A stretch of DNA of 7,886 nucleotides from JBJXGF01 sp046153015 (GCA_046153015.1 JBJXGF010000219.1:1-7886); one strand, 5' to 3'; shown: positions 1 through 5,343, counted from the stretch's first letter. Numbers and translations: made by a program. The notes: generated by a model from the sequence alone, not told the origin.

Positions 1-2
1 GG

Positions 3-1421
3 CTCACGCCGACGGCCGCGCGGGCCGGCGCCCTCGTGGTCGTGGCCAACCGGCTGCCGGTGCAGCAGGTGGTCGGGCCTGACGGCGGGGTGCAATGGCG
101 GGCCAGCCCCGGCGGCCTCGTGTCGGCCGTGGAGCCGGTCATGGCCGGTGAGGGCGGCGTCTGGATCGGCTGGACGGGCGCGTCGGGCGAGCCGCCGGCG
201 CACTTCGCGCCCCCCTCGGACGACGACACGCTGGCCCGCAGCGCGTTGCAGGCCGTGGCCCTCTCCGAGCAGGAGAAGCAGCTCTACTACGACGGCTTCT
301 GCAACGGCACCATCTGGCCCCTCTACCACGACGCTATCGAGCGCCCGGAGTTCCATCGGGAGTGGTGGCAGACCTATGTGGCGGTCAACCGGCGCTTCGC
401 CGGCCGGGCCGCCGACGCCGCCGGTCCGGGCGCCACCGTGTGGGTGCACGACTACCAGCTGCAGCTCGTGCCCCGCTTCCTGCGCGAGCTCCGCCCGGAC
501 GTGCGGATCGGCTTCTTCCTCCACATCCCGTTTCCCCCTCAGGAGCTGTTCATGCGGCTCCCGTGGCGGCGGGAGGTGATCGAGGGCCTGCTCGGGGCGG
601 ACCTCGTCGGCTTCCAGGTGCCGGTCGGCGCGCAGAACTTCATCCAGCTCGCGAACCGGCTGGCGGGCGCGGTCGGCGAGGGGGAGGAGCTGCACTGGCG
701 GGACCGCACCGTCCGCGTCGGCGCGTTCCCCGTCTCGATCGACCGGGAGCGCTTCGAGCGTCTGGCCGATCGGCCCGAGGTGCGCCAGCGGACGCTGTCG
801 CTGCGGCGGCGGCTCGGCTCGCCGCGCACCGTGCTGCTCGGGGTCGATCGCCTCGACTACACGAAGGGGATCGACATCCGGCTGCGGGCCTTCTCCGAGC
901 TGCTCAGCGAACGCTCCCTGCACGCGTCCGACTCGGTGCTCGTGCAGGTGGCCGTGCCCAGCCGGGAGGAGGTCGGCGGCTACGCGCAGGTGCGGGAGCG
1001 GGTCGAGCGGATGGTGGGCGAGATCAACGGGAACTACGGCCAGGTCGGCCTCCCCGCGGTGCACTACCTGCACCGGGACCTCCCCCAGCGCGAGCTCGTC
1101 GCGCTGTATCGCGCCGCCGACGTGATGCTCGTGACCCCGTTCCGGGACGGTCTCAACCTGGTGGCCAAGGAGTACGTGGCCACCCGGCTCGACGACACCG
1201 GCGTGCTGGTGCTCTCCGAGTTCGCCGGCGCCGCCCGGGAGCTCTCGCAGGCGCTGCTGGTGAACCCGTACGACCTCGATGGCATGAAGGAGGCGATCCG
1301 CCGCTCGGTCACGATGCCCGCCGACGAAGCGGCCCGGCGGATGCAGGCGCTGCGCCGCCAGGTGGCCGAGCACGACGTGCACGCCTGGGCCCGCTCGTTC
1401 CTCGCCGCCCTCGAGGGCTGA
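3..1421 (+). CDS. otsA: Trehalose-6-phosphate synthase (OtsA, GT20 family), 5' end cut by window edge
   Basis: This enzyme joins glucose from a nucleotide sugar to glucose-6-phosphate to give trehalose-6-phosphate, the first step of the OtsA-OtsB route to the stress protectant trehalose in the cytoplasm. The frame is open to the left edge, and residues matching the family's first strand (LVVVANRLPV) precede the first in-frame GTG at 36. The true start is therefore probably outside the window. Numbered from that GTG, the family's ligand residues are all visible: Arg6, the Gly-Gly loop at 26-27, Trp94 in NGTIWPLYHD, Asp139 in VHDYQLQL, His163 in HIPFPP, Arg272 and Lys277 in DRLDYTKG, and Asp371 and Glu379 in DGLNLVAKE. 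The length of about 470 residues is normal for actinobacterial OtsA. No otsB is present downstream. The gene converges on the sigma factor gene with only 8 bases between stop codons. Identification is very secure; only the start is missing. Confidence 0.96.
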   Translation, partial: LTPTAARAGALVVVANRLPVQQVVGPDGGVQWRASPGGLVSAVEPVMAGEGGVWIGWTGASGEPPAHFAPPSDDDTLARSALQAVALSEQEKQLYYDGFCNGTIWPLYHDAIERPEFHREWWQTYVAVNRRFAGRAADAAGPGATVWVHDYQLQLVPRFLRELRPDVRIGFFLHIPFPPQELFMRLPWRREVIEGLLGADLVGFQVPVGAQNFIQLANRLAGAVGEGEELHWRDRTVRVGAFPVSIDRERFERLADRPEVRQRTLSLRRRLGSPRTVLLGVDRLDYTKGIDIRLRAFSELLSERSLHASDSVLVQVAVPSREEVGGYAQVRERVERMVGEINGNYGQVGLPAVHYLHRDLPQRELVALYRAADVMLVTPFRDGLNLVAKEYVATRLDDTGVLVLSEFAGAARELSQALLVNPYDLDGMKEAIRRSVTMPADEAARRMQALRRQVAEHDVHAWARSFLAALEG

Positions 1422-1434
1422 GGGGCGCCTCAGC
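1417..1434. terminator. Hairpin spanning both convergent stop codons; candidate bidirectional terminator
   Basis: The sequence GCTGAGG-GGCG-CCTCAGC forms a perfect 7-bp stem with a 4-base loop. The otsA stop (TGA, 1419-1421) lies in the left arm and the sigma-gene stop (TCA on this strand, 1430-1432) in the right arm, so the structure is read the same way from both sides. There is no T-tract on either side, so intrinsic termination is inferred. Stem-only terminators without U-tracts have been proposed in high-GC actinobacteria. Confidence 0.5.
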
Positions 1435-2323
1435 GCGGGCGGGTCATCGGGGCGAGGTCGGCCGAAGGGCGCGGCGAGGGCGCGACGCCGGCTTCGCCGA
1501 GCCGGCGGCGCAGCTCCTCCAGGCTGGCCCGCAGCAGACGGGACACGTGCACCTGGCTCACCCCGACCTGCTGCGCGATCTCGTTCTGGGTCAGGTCCTC
1601 GAAGAACCGGAGGAAGACGATGCGCCGCTCCCGCGGCGCGAGCTCGTTCAGCAGCTCCCGCAGGGCCACGCGGGTCTCCGCGCCCGCCAGCGACAGATCC
1701 TCGAACGCCAGCGCCCGGGCGTCGTCGCCGGGGCCGTCCTCGCCCGCACGCTGGCTGAGCGAGCTGGTGCGGTACGCCCAGCCGGCCTCGATCGCCTCGA
1801 GCACGTGGTCCTCGCTCACGTCGAGGCGAGCGGCGATCTCCTCGAGCCGCGGCGGGCGGCCGAGGTCGTGGGTGAGGCTCTCGACCGCGCCCGAAAGGGC
1901 GAGGTGCAGCTCCTTCGCCCGGCGGTTCACCCGCACCGCCCAGGTGGCGTCGCGGAAGTGGCGGCGCAGCTCGCCCATGACCGTGGGAAGCGCGAACGTG
2001 GCGAAGGACGAGCCGTACTCGGGGTCGAAGCGCTCGACCGCCTTGAGCACGCCGAGCTGGGCCACCTGCAGCAGGTCGTCGAAGGGCTCCCCGCGATTGG
2101 TGAAGCGCCTCGACGCGACCGCCGCGATCCACCGGCAGCTCTCCACCAGCTCGTTGCGCACCGCCCGGTCGCCGGTGGCCCGGTAGTGACGGAACTTCTC
2201 CATGAGCTGCTGCTGCTCCGCCTTGTCGGCCTCCCGCAGCCGCCAGCTGCCCTCGTCGCCCGGTCCGGCGGCGGGCGGCGCGCCGGCGGGCAGTGTTTCG
2301 TGCGCTGCGTCGTCAGACCCCAT
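1430..2323 (-). CDS. RNA polymerase sigma factor, SigB/SigF/SigG type (sigma-70 group 3)
   Basis: This 297-residue protein directs RNA polymerase to an alternative promoter class, typically for general stress or stationary-phase genes. Region 2 covers about residues 51-125, with the DDLLQVAQLGVLKAVERFDP core-binding segment and FATFALPTVMGELRRHFRD for -10 recognition. Region 3 covers about 134-182 (RPPRLEEIAARLDVSEDHV), and region 4 about 222-274, with a helix-turn-helix near 245-264 (TQNEIAQQVGVSQVHVSRLL). Region 1.1 of housekeeping sigmas is absent. The first ~35 residues are Ala/Gly/Pro-rich and the C-terminal ~18 are Pro/Arg-rich, both probably disordered. The ATG at 2321-2323 is preceded by GAGGA, rather close to the start. 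Such sigmas are usually controlled by an RsbW-like anti-sigma kinase, but no such gene adjoins this one. A candidate promoter of the sigma's own class lies 110 bases upstream. Which member (SigB, SigF or SigG) cannot be decided here. Confidence 0.93.
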   Translation of the reverse strand: MGSDDAAHETLPAGAPPAAGPGDEGSWRLREADKAEQQQLMEKFRHYRATGDRAVRNELVESCRWIAAVASRRFTNRGEPFDDLLQVAQLGVLKAVERFDPEYGSSFATFALPTVMGELRRHFRDATWAVRVNRRAKELHLALSGAVESLTHDLGRPPRLEEIAARLDVSEDHVLEAIEAGWAYRTSSLSQRAGEDGPGDDARALAFEDLSLAGAETRVALRELLNELAPRERRIVFLRFFEDLTQNEIAQQVGVSQVHVSRLLRASLEELRRRLGEAGVAPSPRPSADLAPMTRPR

Positions 2324-2343
2324 CGGTCCTCGCCGGTCCTCGC
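2324..2343 (-). repeat. Tandem 10-bp duplication carrying the sigma gene's ribosome-binding site
   Basis: On the minus strand two exact copies of GCGAGGACCG stand back to back and end immediately before the ATG of the sigma gene. Each copy contains a GAGGA Shine-Dalgarno-like core, one about 3 bases and one about 13 bases from the ATG. Neither has ideal spacing. The perfect duplication is seen directly; an effect on initiation is inference. Confidence 0.6.
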
Positions 2344-2432
2344 TTGGTCGTCGCTCGCTTGCCGCGGCTGATCGGGATGGGCAGAAGGCCAGTCGCCCTG
2401 GCCGGCCGGCTCGAGGGCGGGTCCTCCAGGGT

Positions 2433-2458
2433 TAGCCCCCTCGACCCGGGCCGAAACC
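2433..2458 (-). promoter_or_regulatory. Candidate SigB/SigF-class promoter for the sigma factor gene
   Basis: On the minus strand GGTTT (2454-2458) is followed after exactly 15 bases by GGGCTA (2433-2438). This resembles the GTTT-N14-16-GGGTAT consensus described for SigB/SigF-type sigmas of actinobacteria and Bacillus, with imperfect -10 agreement. It would give a leader of roughly 100 bases before the ATG at 2323. That leader includes a small hairpin at 2387-2403 (GGCCAG-TCGCC-CTGGCC). Positive autoregulation is known for this sigma class and would fit. Confidence 0.45.
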
Positions 2459-2468
2459 CGTTATCGGC

Positions 2469-2531
2469 GGCTGTGCCGGTCCGGCCGTTGGCTGTGCCCG
2501 CCCGGCCGTTCGCTGTGCCGCGCCTCGGTTT
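2469..2531. repeat. 21-bp tandem repeat, about 2.7 copies, upstream of the ribonuclease gene
   Basis: Units begin at 2469, 2490 and 2511, each 21 bases long. The first two agree at 19 of 21 positions (both start GGCTGTGCC and end CCGGCCGTT). The third starts CGCTGTGCCG and then decays, matching the first at about 13 of 21. A 21-bp period equals two helical turns, so equivalent bases would face the same side of the DNA. The array ends where the proposed -10 element of the ribonuclease gene begins. An operator or activator array is a reasonable inference. No regulator is identified. Confidence 0.8.
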
Positions 2532-2542
2532 AGGGTGAGGTG
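2531..2542 (+). promoter_or_regulatory. Possible -10 element (TAGGGT) and leaderless start for the ribonuclease-barstar operon
   Basis: TAGGGT at 2531-2536 fits the actinobacterial TANNNT -10 pattern and ends six bases before the ATG at 2543. Transcription could therefore begin at or next to that codon, giving a leaderless message. The -35 position (around 2508-2513) has no convincing TTGACA match. AGGG at 2532-2535 could alternatively act as a Shine-Dalgarno seven bases before the ATG if transcription starts further upstream. Confidence 0.35.
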
Positions 2543-3112
2543 ATGACACCCGGCGCCCGGGCGCGACCAGGCCGAGCGGCGGCGGTGCTGCAGGCGGCGC
2601 GCATCGTGCTCGTGCTGCTGGTCGCGCTGGCCGCCGCCTGCGGCGCCGATGCGTCGGCGCAGCGCAGCGGGGAGGCGAGCACCGCGGAGCAGCTGGCCGC
2701 CGAGGCGGAGCGCAACGGCGCCGACGCGGCCGCCCCTAGCGCTGCAGCGGCCTCGACGACCGCCGCGGCGCGGCCCTCCTCGACCGTCCGGCCGGCGCCC
2801 ACGACCCAGCCTGCCGCCGCCCGAGACGAGTCCGGCCTGCTCATGGTGGCGGCGGCGAAGCTGCCCCCCGAGGCGCGGCGCACGCTGGCGCTCATCGAGG
2901 CCAGCGGGCCGTTCCCCTACGAGCGGGACGGGATCGTGTTCAACAACCGGGAGGCCATCCTGCCGAAACGGGTCCGGGGCTACTACCACGAGTACACGGT
3001 GCCCACGCCCGGGGAGCGGGACCGGGGGGCGCGGCGCATCGTCACCGGCGAGGCCGGCGAGCGGTACTACACCGCCGACCACTACGAGAGCTTCGTGCGG
3101 GTGGCGCCGTGA
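2543..3112 (+). CDS. Exported guanyl-specific ribonuclease, RNase Sa (N1/T1) type, probable lipoprotein
   Basis: The C-terminal ~85 residues (about 105-189) closely match Streptomyces RNase Sa, which cuts single-stranded RNA after guanosine through a 2',3'-cyclic intermediate. Visible are LPPEA, GPFPY, the guanine-recognition segment Asn135-Arg136-Glu137, the catalytic base Glu150 in YYHEYTV, Arg161 and Arg165 in RGARRIVTGE, and the catalytic acid His180 in DHY. A basic start, a hydrophobic stretch (about 21-32) and a Cys at 33 after LAAA look like a lipoprotein signal with a slightly non-canonical lipobox. Signal peptidase I cleavage after the downstream ASA is the alternative. Residues ~35-95 are an Ala/Thr/Pro/Ser-rich linker. 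The two cysteines that form the RNase Sa disulfide are absent, leaving Cys33 as the only cysteine. The ATG at 2543 is preferred over the adjoining GTG at 2540 for spacing. The barstar gene overlaps its end. Confidence 0.92.
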   Translation: MTPGARARPGRAAAVLQAARIVLVLLVALAAACGADASAQRSGEASTAEQLAAEAERNGADAAAPSAAAASTTAAARPSSTVRPAPTTQPAAARDESGLLMVAAAKLPPEARRTLALIEASGPFPYERDGIVFNNREAILPKRVRGYYHEYTVPTPGERDRGARRIVTGEAGERYYTADHYESFVRVAP

Positions 3113-3546
3113 GCAGACCCAACGCGGCCGGGCGGCCGGGCTTTGCCGAGCCGGCGCTGCAGACCGTCGAGCTTCCGGCCTCCGAGGCCATCGCCGCCGC
3201 CGCGGCGGCCGGTCTACACGTGCACCTCGTCGACGCGCGCCGTCCGATGGGCAAGCCCGAGGTGTTGGCCGCGCTGGCCGCCGCCCTCCGGTTCCCCGCC
3301 TGGTCCGGCGCCAACTGGGACGCCCTGGCCGACTCGCTGGGCGATCTCTCGTGGCTGCCCGCAGGCGGGCACGCCCTGGTGATCGACGCCGGCCCGGGCG
3401 AGCTCGGCCCCGCGTGGTCGACCGCGCTCGAGATCCTCGCCGAGGCGGTGGCCGAGCAGGCCCCCCGGGCCCGTCCGCTGCACGTGGTCGTGGTGGCGGT
3501 GGCGGCCGGCGCCGGGGGCGAGGCCGCGGGCCCGAACCCGCGCTAG
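3109..3546 (+). CDS. Barstar-family ribonuclease inhibitor (antitoxin/immunity protein)
   Basis: This 145-residue protein resembles barstar, the intracellular inhibitor that plugs the active site of barnase and of RNase Sa-type enzymes. The core segment FPAWSGANWDALADSL (residues 62-77) lines up with barstar's LPEYYGENLDALWDCL. It keeps the two aspartates equivalent to Asp35 and Asp39, which contact the nuclease (here Asp71 and Asp75), and puts Trp65 in the place of Tyr29. A strand (LHVHLVDA, 36-43), a helix (about 50-60) and a later strand (HALVIDA, LHVVVVAV) follow the barstar order. About 35 N-terminal residues precede the core and the tail is Gly/Ala-rich. No signal peptide is seen, so it should act in the cytoplasm. 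The GTG start lies within GTGA, overlapping the ribonuclease stop by 4 bases without a clear Shine-Dalgarno. This suggests translational coupling, which would keep inhibitor made with toxin. Confidence 0.9.
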   Translation: MSRPNAAGRPGFAEPALQTVELPASEAIAAAAAAGLHVHLVDARRPMGKPEVLAALAAALRFPAWSGANWDALADSLGDLSWLPAGGHALVIDAGPGELGPAWSTALEILAEAVAEQAPRARPLHVVVVAVAAGAGGEAAGPNPR

Positions 3547-3564
3547 CGCTGCGCTCGTAGCCAG

Positions 3565-3580
3565 CCTCCGGCGCCGGTGG
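3565..3580. other. GC palindrome between barstar and acetyltransferase genes
   Basis: CCGGCGCCGG at 3568-3577 is a perfect 10-bp palindrome. The imperfect outer bases CCT/TGG extend it to 16 bases. It lies 21 bases after the barstar stop. It could be a weak terminator-like structure or a protein site, but there is no loop or T-tract, so no function is asserted. The rest of the 65-base gap (3547-3611) holds only the possible -10 element described separately. Confidence 0.25.
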
Positions 3581-3597
3581 CCGCGCCCGGCGGGGGG

Positions 3598-3611
3598 TGT
3601 TAGACAGGGGC
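3598..3611 (+). promoter_or_regulatory. Possible extended -10 (TGT-TAGACA) with leaderless start for the acetyltransferase unit
   Basis: TGTTAGACA at 3598-3606 resembles an extended -10 element and ends five bases before the ATG at 3612, the spacing expected if transcription starts at the start codon. AGGGG at 3606-3610 is only one base from the ATG, too close for a normal Shine-Dalgarno, which also favours leaderless translation. There is no convincing -35. The final base of the hexamer is A rather than the usual T. Confidence 0.3.
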
Positions 3612-4076
3612 ATGCCCGCTGTCATCGTCGACGCAGCCGGACCGGACCGCCTGCCCGAGGTGTCCGAGGTCCACGAGAAGAGCCTCCAGGAGGTCGAGCA
3701 CTACTACTGGACGGCCGAGCCAGGGCCGAACGACTTGGTGCTCGTCGCCCAGCGGGGCGGACCGGCCATCGTCGGGTACCTCGTCGCCACGATCGAGGGC
3801 GCCACCGCCCAGATCTGGGAGCAGGCGGTGCTGCCCGAGCACCGGGGGTTCTCGGTGGGGCGGGCCCTGCTCGCGGAGCTGGCGCTGCGGGCGTCTCGGG
3901 CGGGCTGCAAGGAGATCGTGATCGACCCGAGCGAGCAGCTCGACGACGACCGGCTGCGGGACTACTACCGGCAGTGGGGCTTCGCCGAGTCCGGTGCGCC
4001 CGACGCCCGCCGTCCGCACAACCGGATCCACACCACGCCCCGCGCCCTCGCCGCCGCCACCGCCTCAGGGGACTGA
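3612..4076 (+). CDS. GNAT-family N-acetyltransferase
   Basis: This 154-residue protein has the GNAT layout: an N-terminal strand-helix unit (about 1-30), strands carrying VGYLVATIEG (54-63) and AQIWEQAVLP (66-75), the acetyl-CoA pyrophosphate-binding loop EHRGFSVGRALL (76-87) followed by its helix, and a late DYYRQWGFAESG (117-128) typical of the C-terminal motif B region. Such enzymes move an acetyl group from acetyl-CoA to an amine; the acceptor cannot be inferred. In the loop pattern R-x-x-G-x-G/A the first glycine is Ser81, a tolerated but noticeable change. The ATG at 3612 is chosen over the GTG at 3597 because the conserved fold begins just after it and a possible -10 element lies between them. 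Only 6 bases separate it from the racemase-like gene downstream, so the two are probably co-transcribed. Whether they are linked functionally is unknown. Confidence 0.85.
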   Translation: MPAVIVDAAGPDRLPEVSEVHEKSLQEVEHYYWTAEPGPNDLVLVAQRGGPAIVGYLVATIEGATAQIWEQAVLPEHRGFSVGRALLAELALRASRAGCKEIVIDPSEQLDDDRLRDYYRQWGFAESGAPDARRPHNRIHTTPRALAAATASGD

Positions 4077-4082
4077 CCGGCC

Positions 4083-5228
4083 GTGGGCCCCCTCGCCGGC
4101 GTGAAGATCATCGAGCTGTTCTGCATCGGCCCCGGCCCCTTCGCCGGCATGCTGCTCTCCGACATGGGGGCCGACGTGCTGCGGGTCGACCGGCCCGAGG
4201 AGCAGGAGTACGGCTACCCCGACCATCCGTACCGCACGCTGTGGCGCAACCGCCGTTCGGTCCGGATCGACCTGAAGACCGCGGAGGGCGTCGAGACGCT
4301 GCTGCGCCTCGTCGAGCAGGCCGACGGGCTGATCGAGGGCAACCGGCCCGGCGTGACCGAACGCATGGGCATCGGGCCCGACGCCTGCCTCGCCCGCAAC
4401 CCTGCGCTGGTCTACGGCCGGATGACGGGCTGGGGCCAGGAGGGCCCGCTCAACCAGCGCGCCGGCTTCGACCTGAACTACATCTCGCTCACCGGCGCGC
4501 TGTGGGCGCTGGGCGAGGCCGACCGGCCGCCGACGCCGCCGCTCATCATGGCGGGCGACTTCGGCGGCGGCGGGGCCTTCCTGGCGCTGGGCATGGTCTC
4601 GGCCATCCTCGAGGCTCGCCAGAGCGGTCAGGGCCAGGTGGTCGACGCCGCCATCCTCGACGGCGCGGCCAACCTCATGGCCTACGTCTACGGCAACCTC
4701 GCCGGCGGCGCGTGGCGCAACGAGCGGGCCGCCAACAGCGTCGACGGCGGCAACTGGCTCTACCACGTGTACGAGTGCGCCGACGGCCGCTACGTGTCGG
4801 TGGCGGCCCTGGCCGGCAAGTTCCGGCGGGTGTTCCTCCAACGGCTCGGGGTCGACCTCGAGGCCGAGGGCCTCGGCGACCCCGACGACCCGGCCCGCTG
4901 GCCCGCGTACCGCGCCGCGTTGAGCGCCGCGTTCCGGGGGCGCACCCGGGACGAGTGGGTCGCCCACTTCGACGGCGGCGACGACTGCGTGGCCCCCGTG
5001 CTCGACCTCGACGAGGCGCCCCGCCACCCCCACAACGTCGCCCGCCGCGCCTTCGTGGAGCACAGCGGGGTGGTGCAGCCGGCGCCCGCGCCCCGCTTCT
5101 CCCGCACGCCGTCCGAGATCAGCCGCCGGCCCCCCACGCCGGGCGAGCACACCGACGAGGCGCTGGCCGAGTGGGGCCTCGATCCCGCCGAGATCGCCGG
5201 GCTGCGCGCCGCGGGCGCGGTGTCCTGA
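4083..5228 (+). CDS. CaiB/BaiF family protein resembling alpha-methylacyl-CoA racemase (Mcr/AMACR), catalytic His and Glu missing
   Basis: This 381-residue protein aligns end to end with mycobacterial Mcr, which interconverts (2R)- and (2S)-methylacyl-CoA in branched-chain and sterol side-chain oxidation. Shared stretches include PLAGVKIIEL, GPGPFAGMLLSDMGADVLRVDRP, LIEGNRPGVTERMGIGP, RMTGWGQEGP, NYISLTG, GDFGGGG, GQGQVVDAAILDG, YECADGRYVSV and APRFSRT. Arg94 and Asp159 correspond to Mcr Arg91 and Asp156. However, Mcr His126 is Phe129 here (AGFDLNYISL against AGHDINYISL), and Mcr Glu241 falls on Ala244. With two of the three proton-transfer residues lost, racemase activity is doubtful. The remaining Asp is the residue that family III CoA-transferases use, so CoA transfer is an alternative. 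The GTG start at 4083 has AGGGGA ten bases before it and a 6-base gap from the acetyltransferase stop. The family assignment is secure; the reaction is not. Confidence 0.9.
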   Translation: MGPLAGVKIIELFCIGPGPFAGMLLSDMGADVLRVDRPEEQEYGYPDHPYRTLWRNRRSVRIDLKTAEGVETLLRLVEQADGLIEGNRPGVTERMGIGPDACLARNPALVYGRMTGWGQEGPLNQRAGFDLNYISLTGALWALGEADRPPTPPLIMAGDFGGGGAFLALGMVSAILEARQSGQGQVVDAAILDGAANLMAYVYGNLAGGAWRNERAANSVDGGNWLYHVYECADGRYVSVAALAGKFRRVFLQRLGVDLEAEGLGDPDDPARWPAYRAALSAAFRGRTRDEWVAHFDGGDDCVAPVLDLDEAPRHPHNVARRAFVEHSGVVQPAPAPRFSRTPSEISRRPPTPGEHTDEALAEWGLDPAEIAGLRAAGAVS

Positions 5229-5343
5229 GCGCGCCGCTGCTCACCGTGCGTTCGGCGTACGCCGTGCGGTAGACCATGGGAAGCTGAGGGGGAGAGCTCG
5301 ACGGATCTCGACGGGCCTGTCGGGCTGCAGAGAGGAAGGTCAC
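5229..5343 (+). promoter_or_regulatory. 115-base intergenic region with operator-like palindrome and short direct repeats
   Basis: CGGCGTACGCCG (5253-5264) is a perfect 12-bp palindrome. CCGTGCG occurs on its left flank (5244-5250) and again at 5262-5268, 18 bases later. A weak -10 candidate, TAGACC, follows at 5270-5275. CTCGACGG is then repeated at 5297-5304 and 5307-5314, one helical turn apart. This looks like a separate promoter/operator for the downstream CoA-transferase pair. The -35 is not recognisable, and the regulator is unknown. Confidence 0.4.
5332..5339 (+). promoter_or_regulatory. Ribosome-binding site fixing the GTG start at 5344
   Basis: GAGGAAGG is the strongest Shine-Dalgarno-like sequence upstream of any gene in the window. 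Its GAGG core lies eight bases before GTG 5344, which supports that codon over later starts and suggests efficient translation of the second CaiB/BaiF gene. Confidence 0.75.

Noticed and set aside
362..2371. A 669-codon open frame on the plus strand across otsA and the sigma gene
   Set aside because: It is an overlapping frame in very GC-rich DNA. Its translation is dominated by Arg, Ala, Gly and Pro without any family resemblance, and it crosses two well-identified genes.
2293..2549. Small open frames on both strands through the sigma-toxin intergenic region, with 7-residue repeats
   Set aside because: The peptide repeats come from the 21-bp DNA repeat, which stays in phase in any frame. 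The frames overlap the sigma start, lack ribosome-binding sites and show no family resemblance.
2543..3546. Reading the ribonuclease-barstar pair as a wholly new toxin-antitoxin type
   Set aside because: Both proteins belong to well-known families with a known inhibitor relationship. Only the tethering, the missing disulfide and the promoter repeats are unusual.
3597..3611. GTG at 3597 as the start of the acetyltransferase
   Set aside because: It adds only five residues outside the fold and overlaps the possible -10 element. ATG 3612 fits the promoter geometry better, although GTG cannot be excluded.
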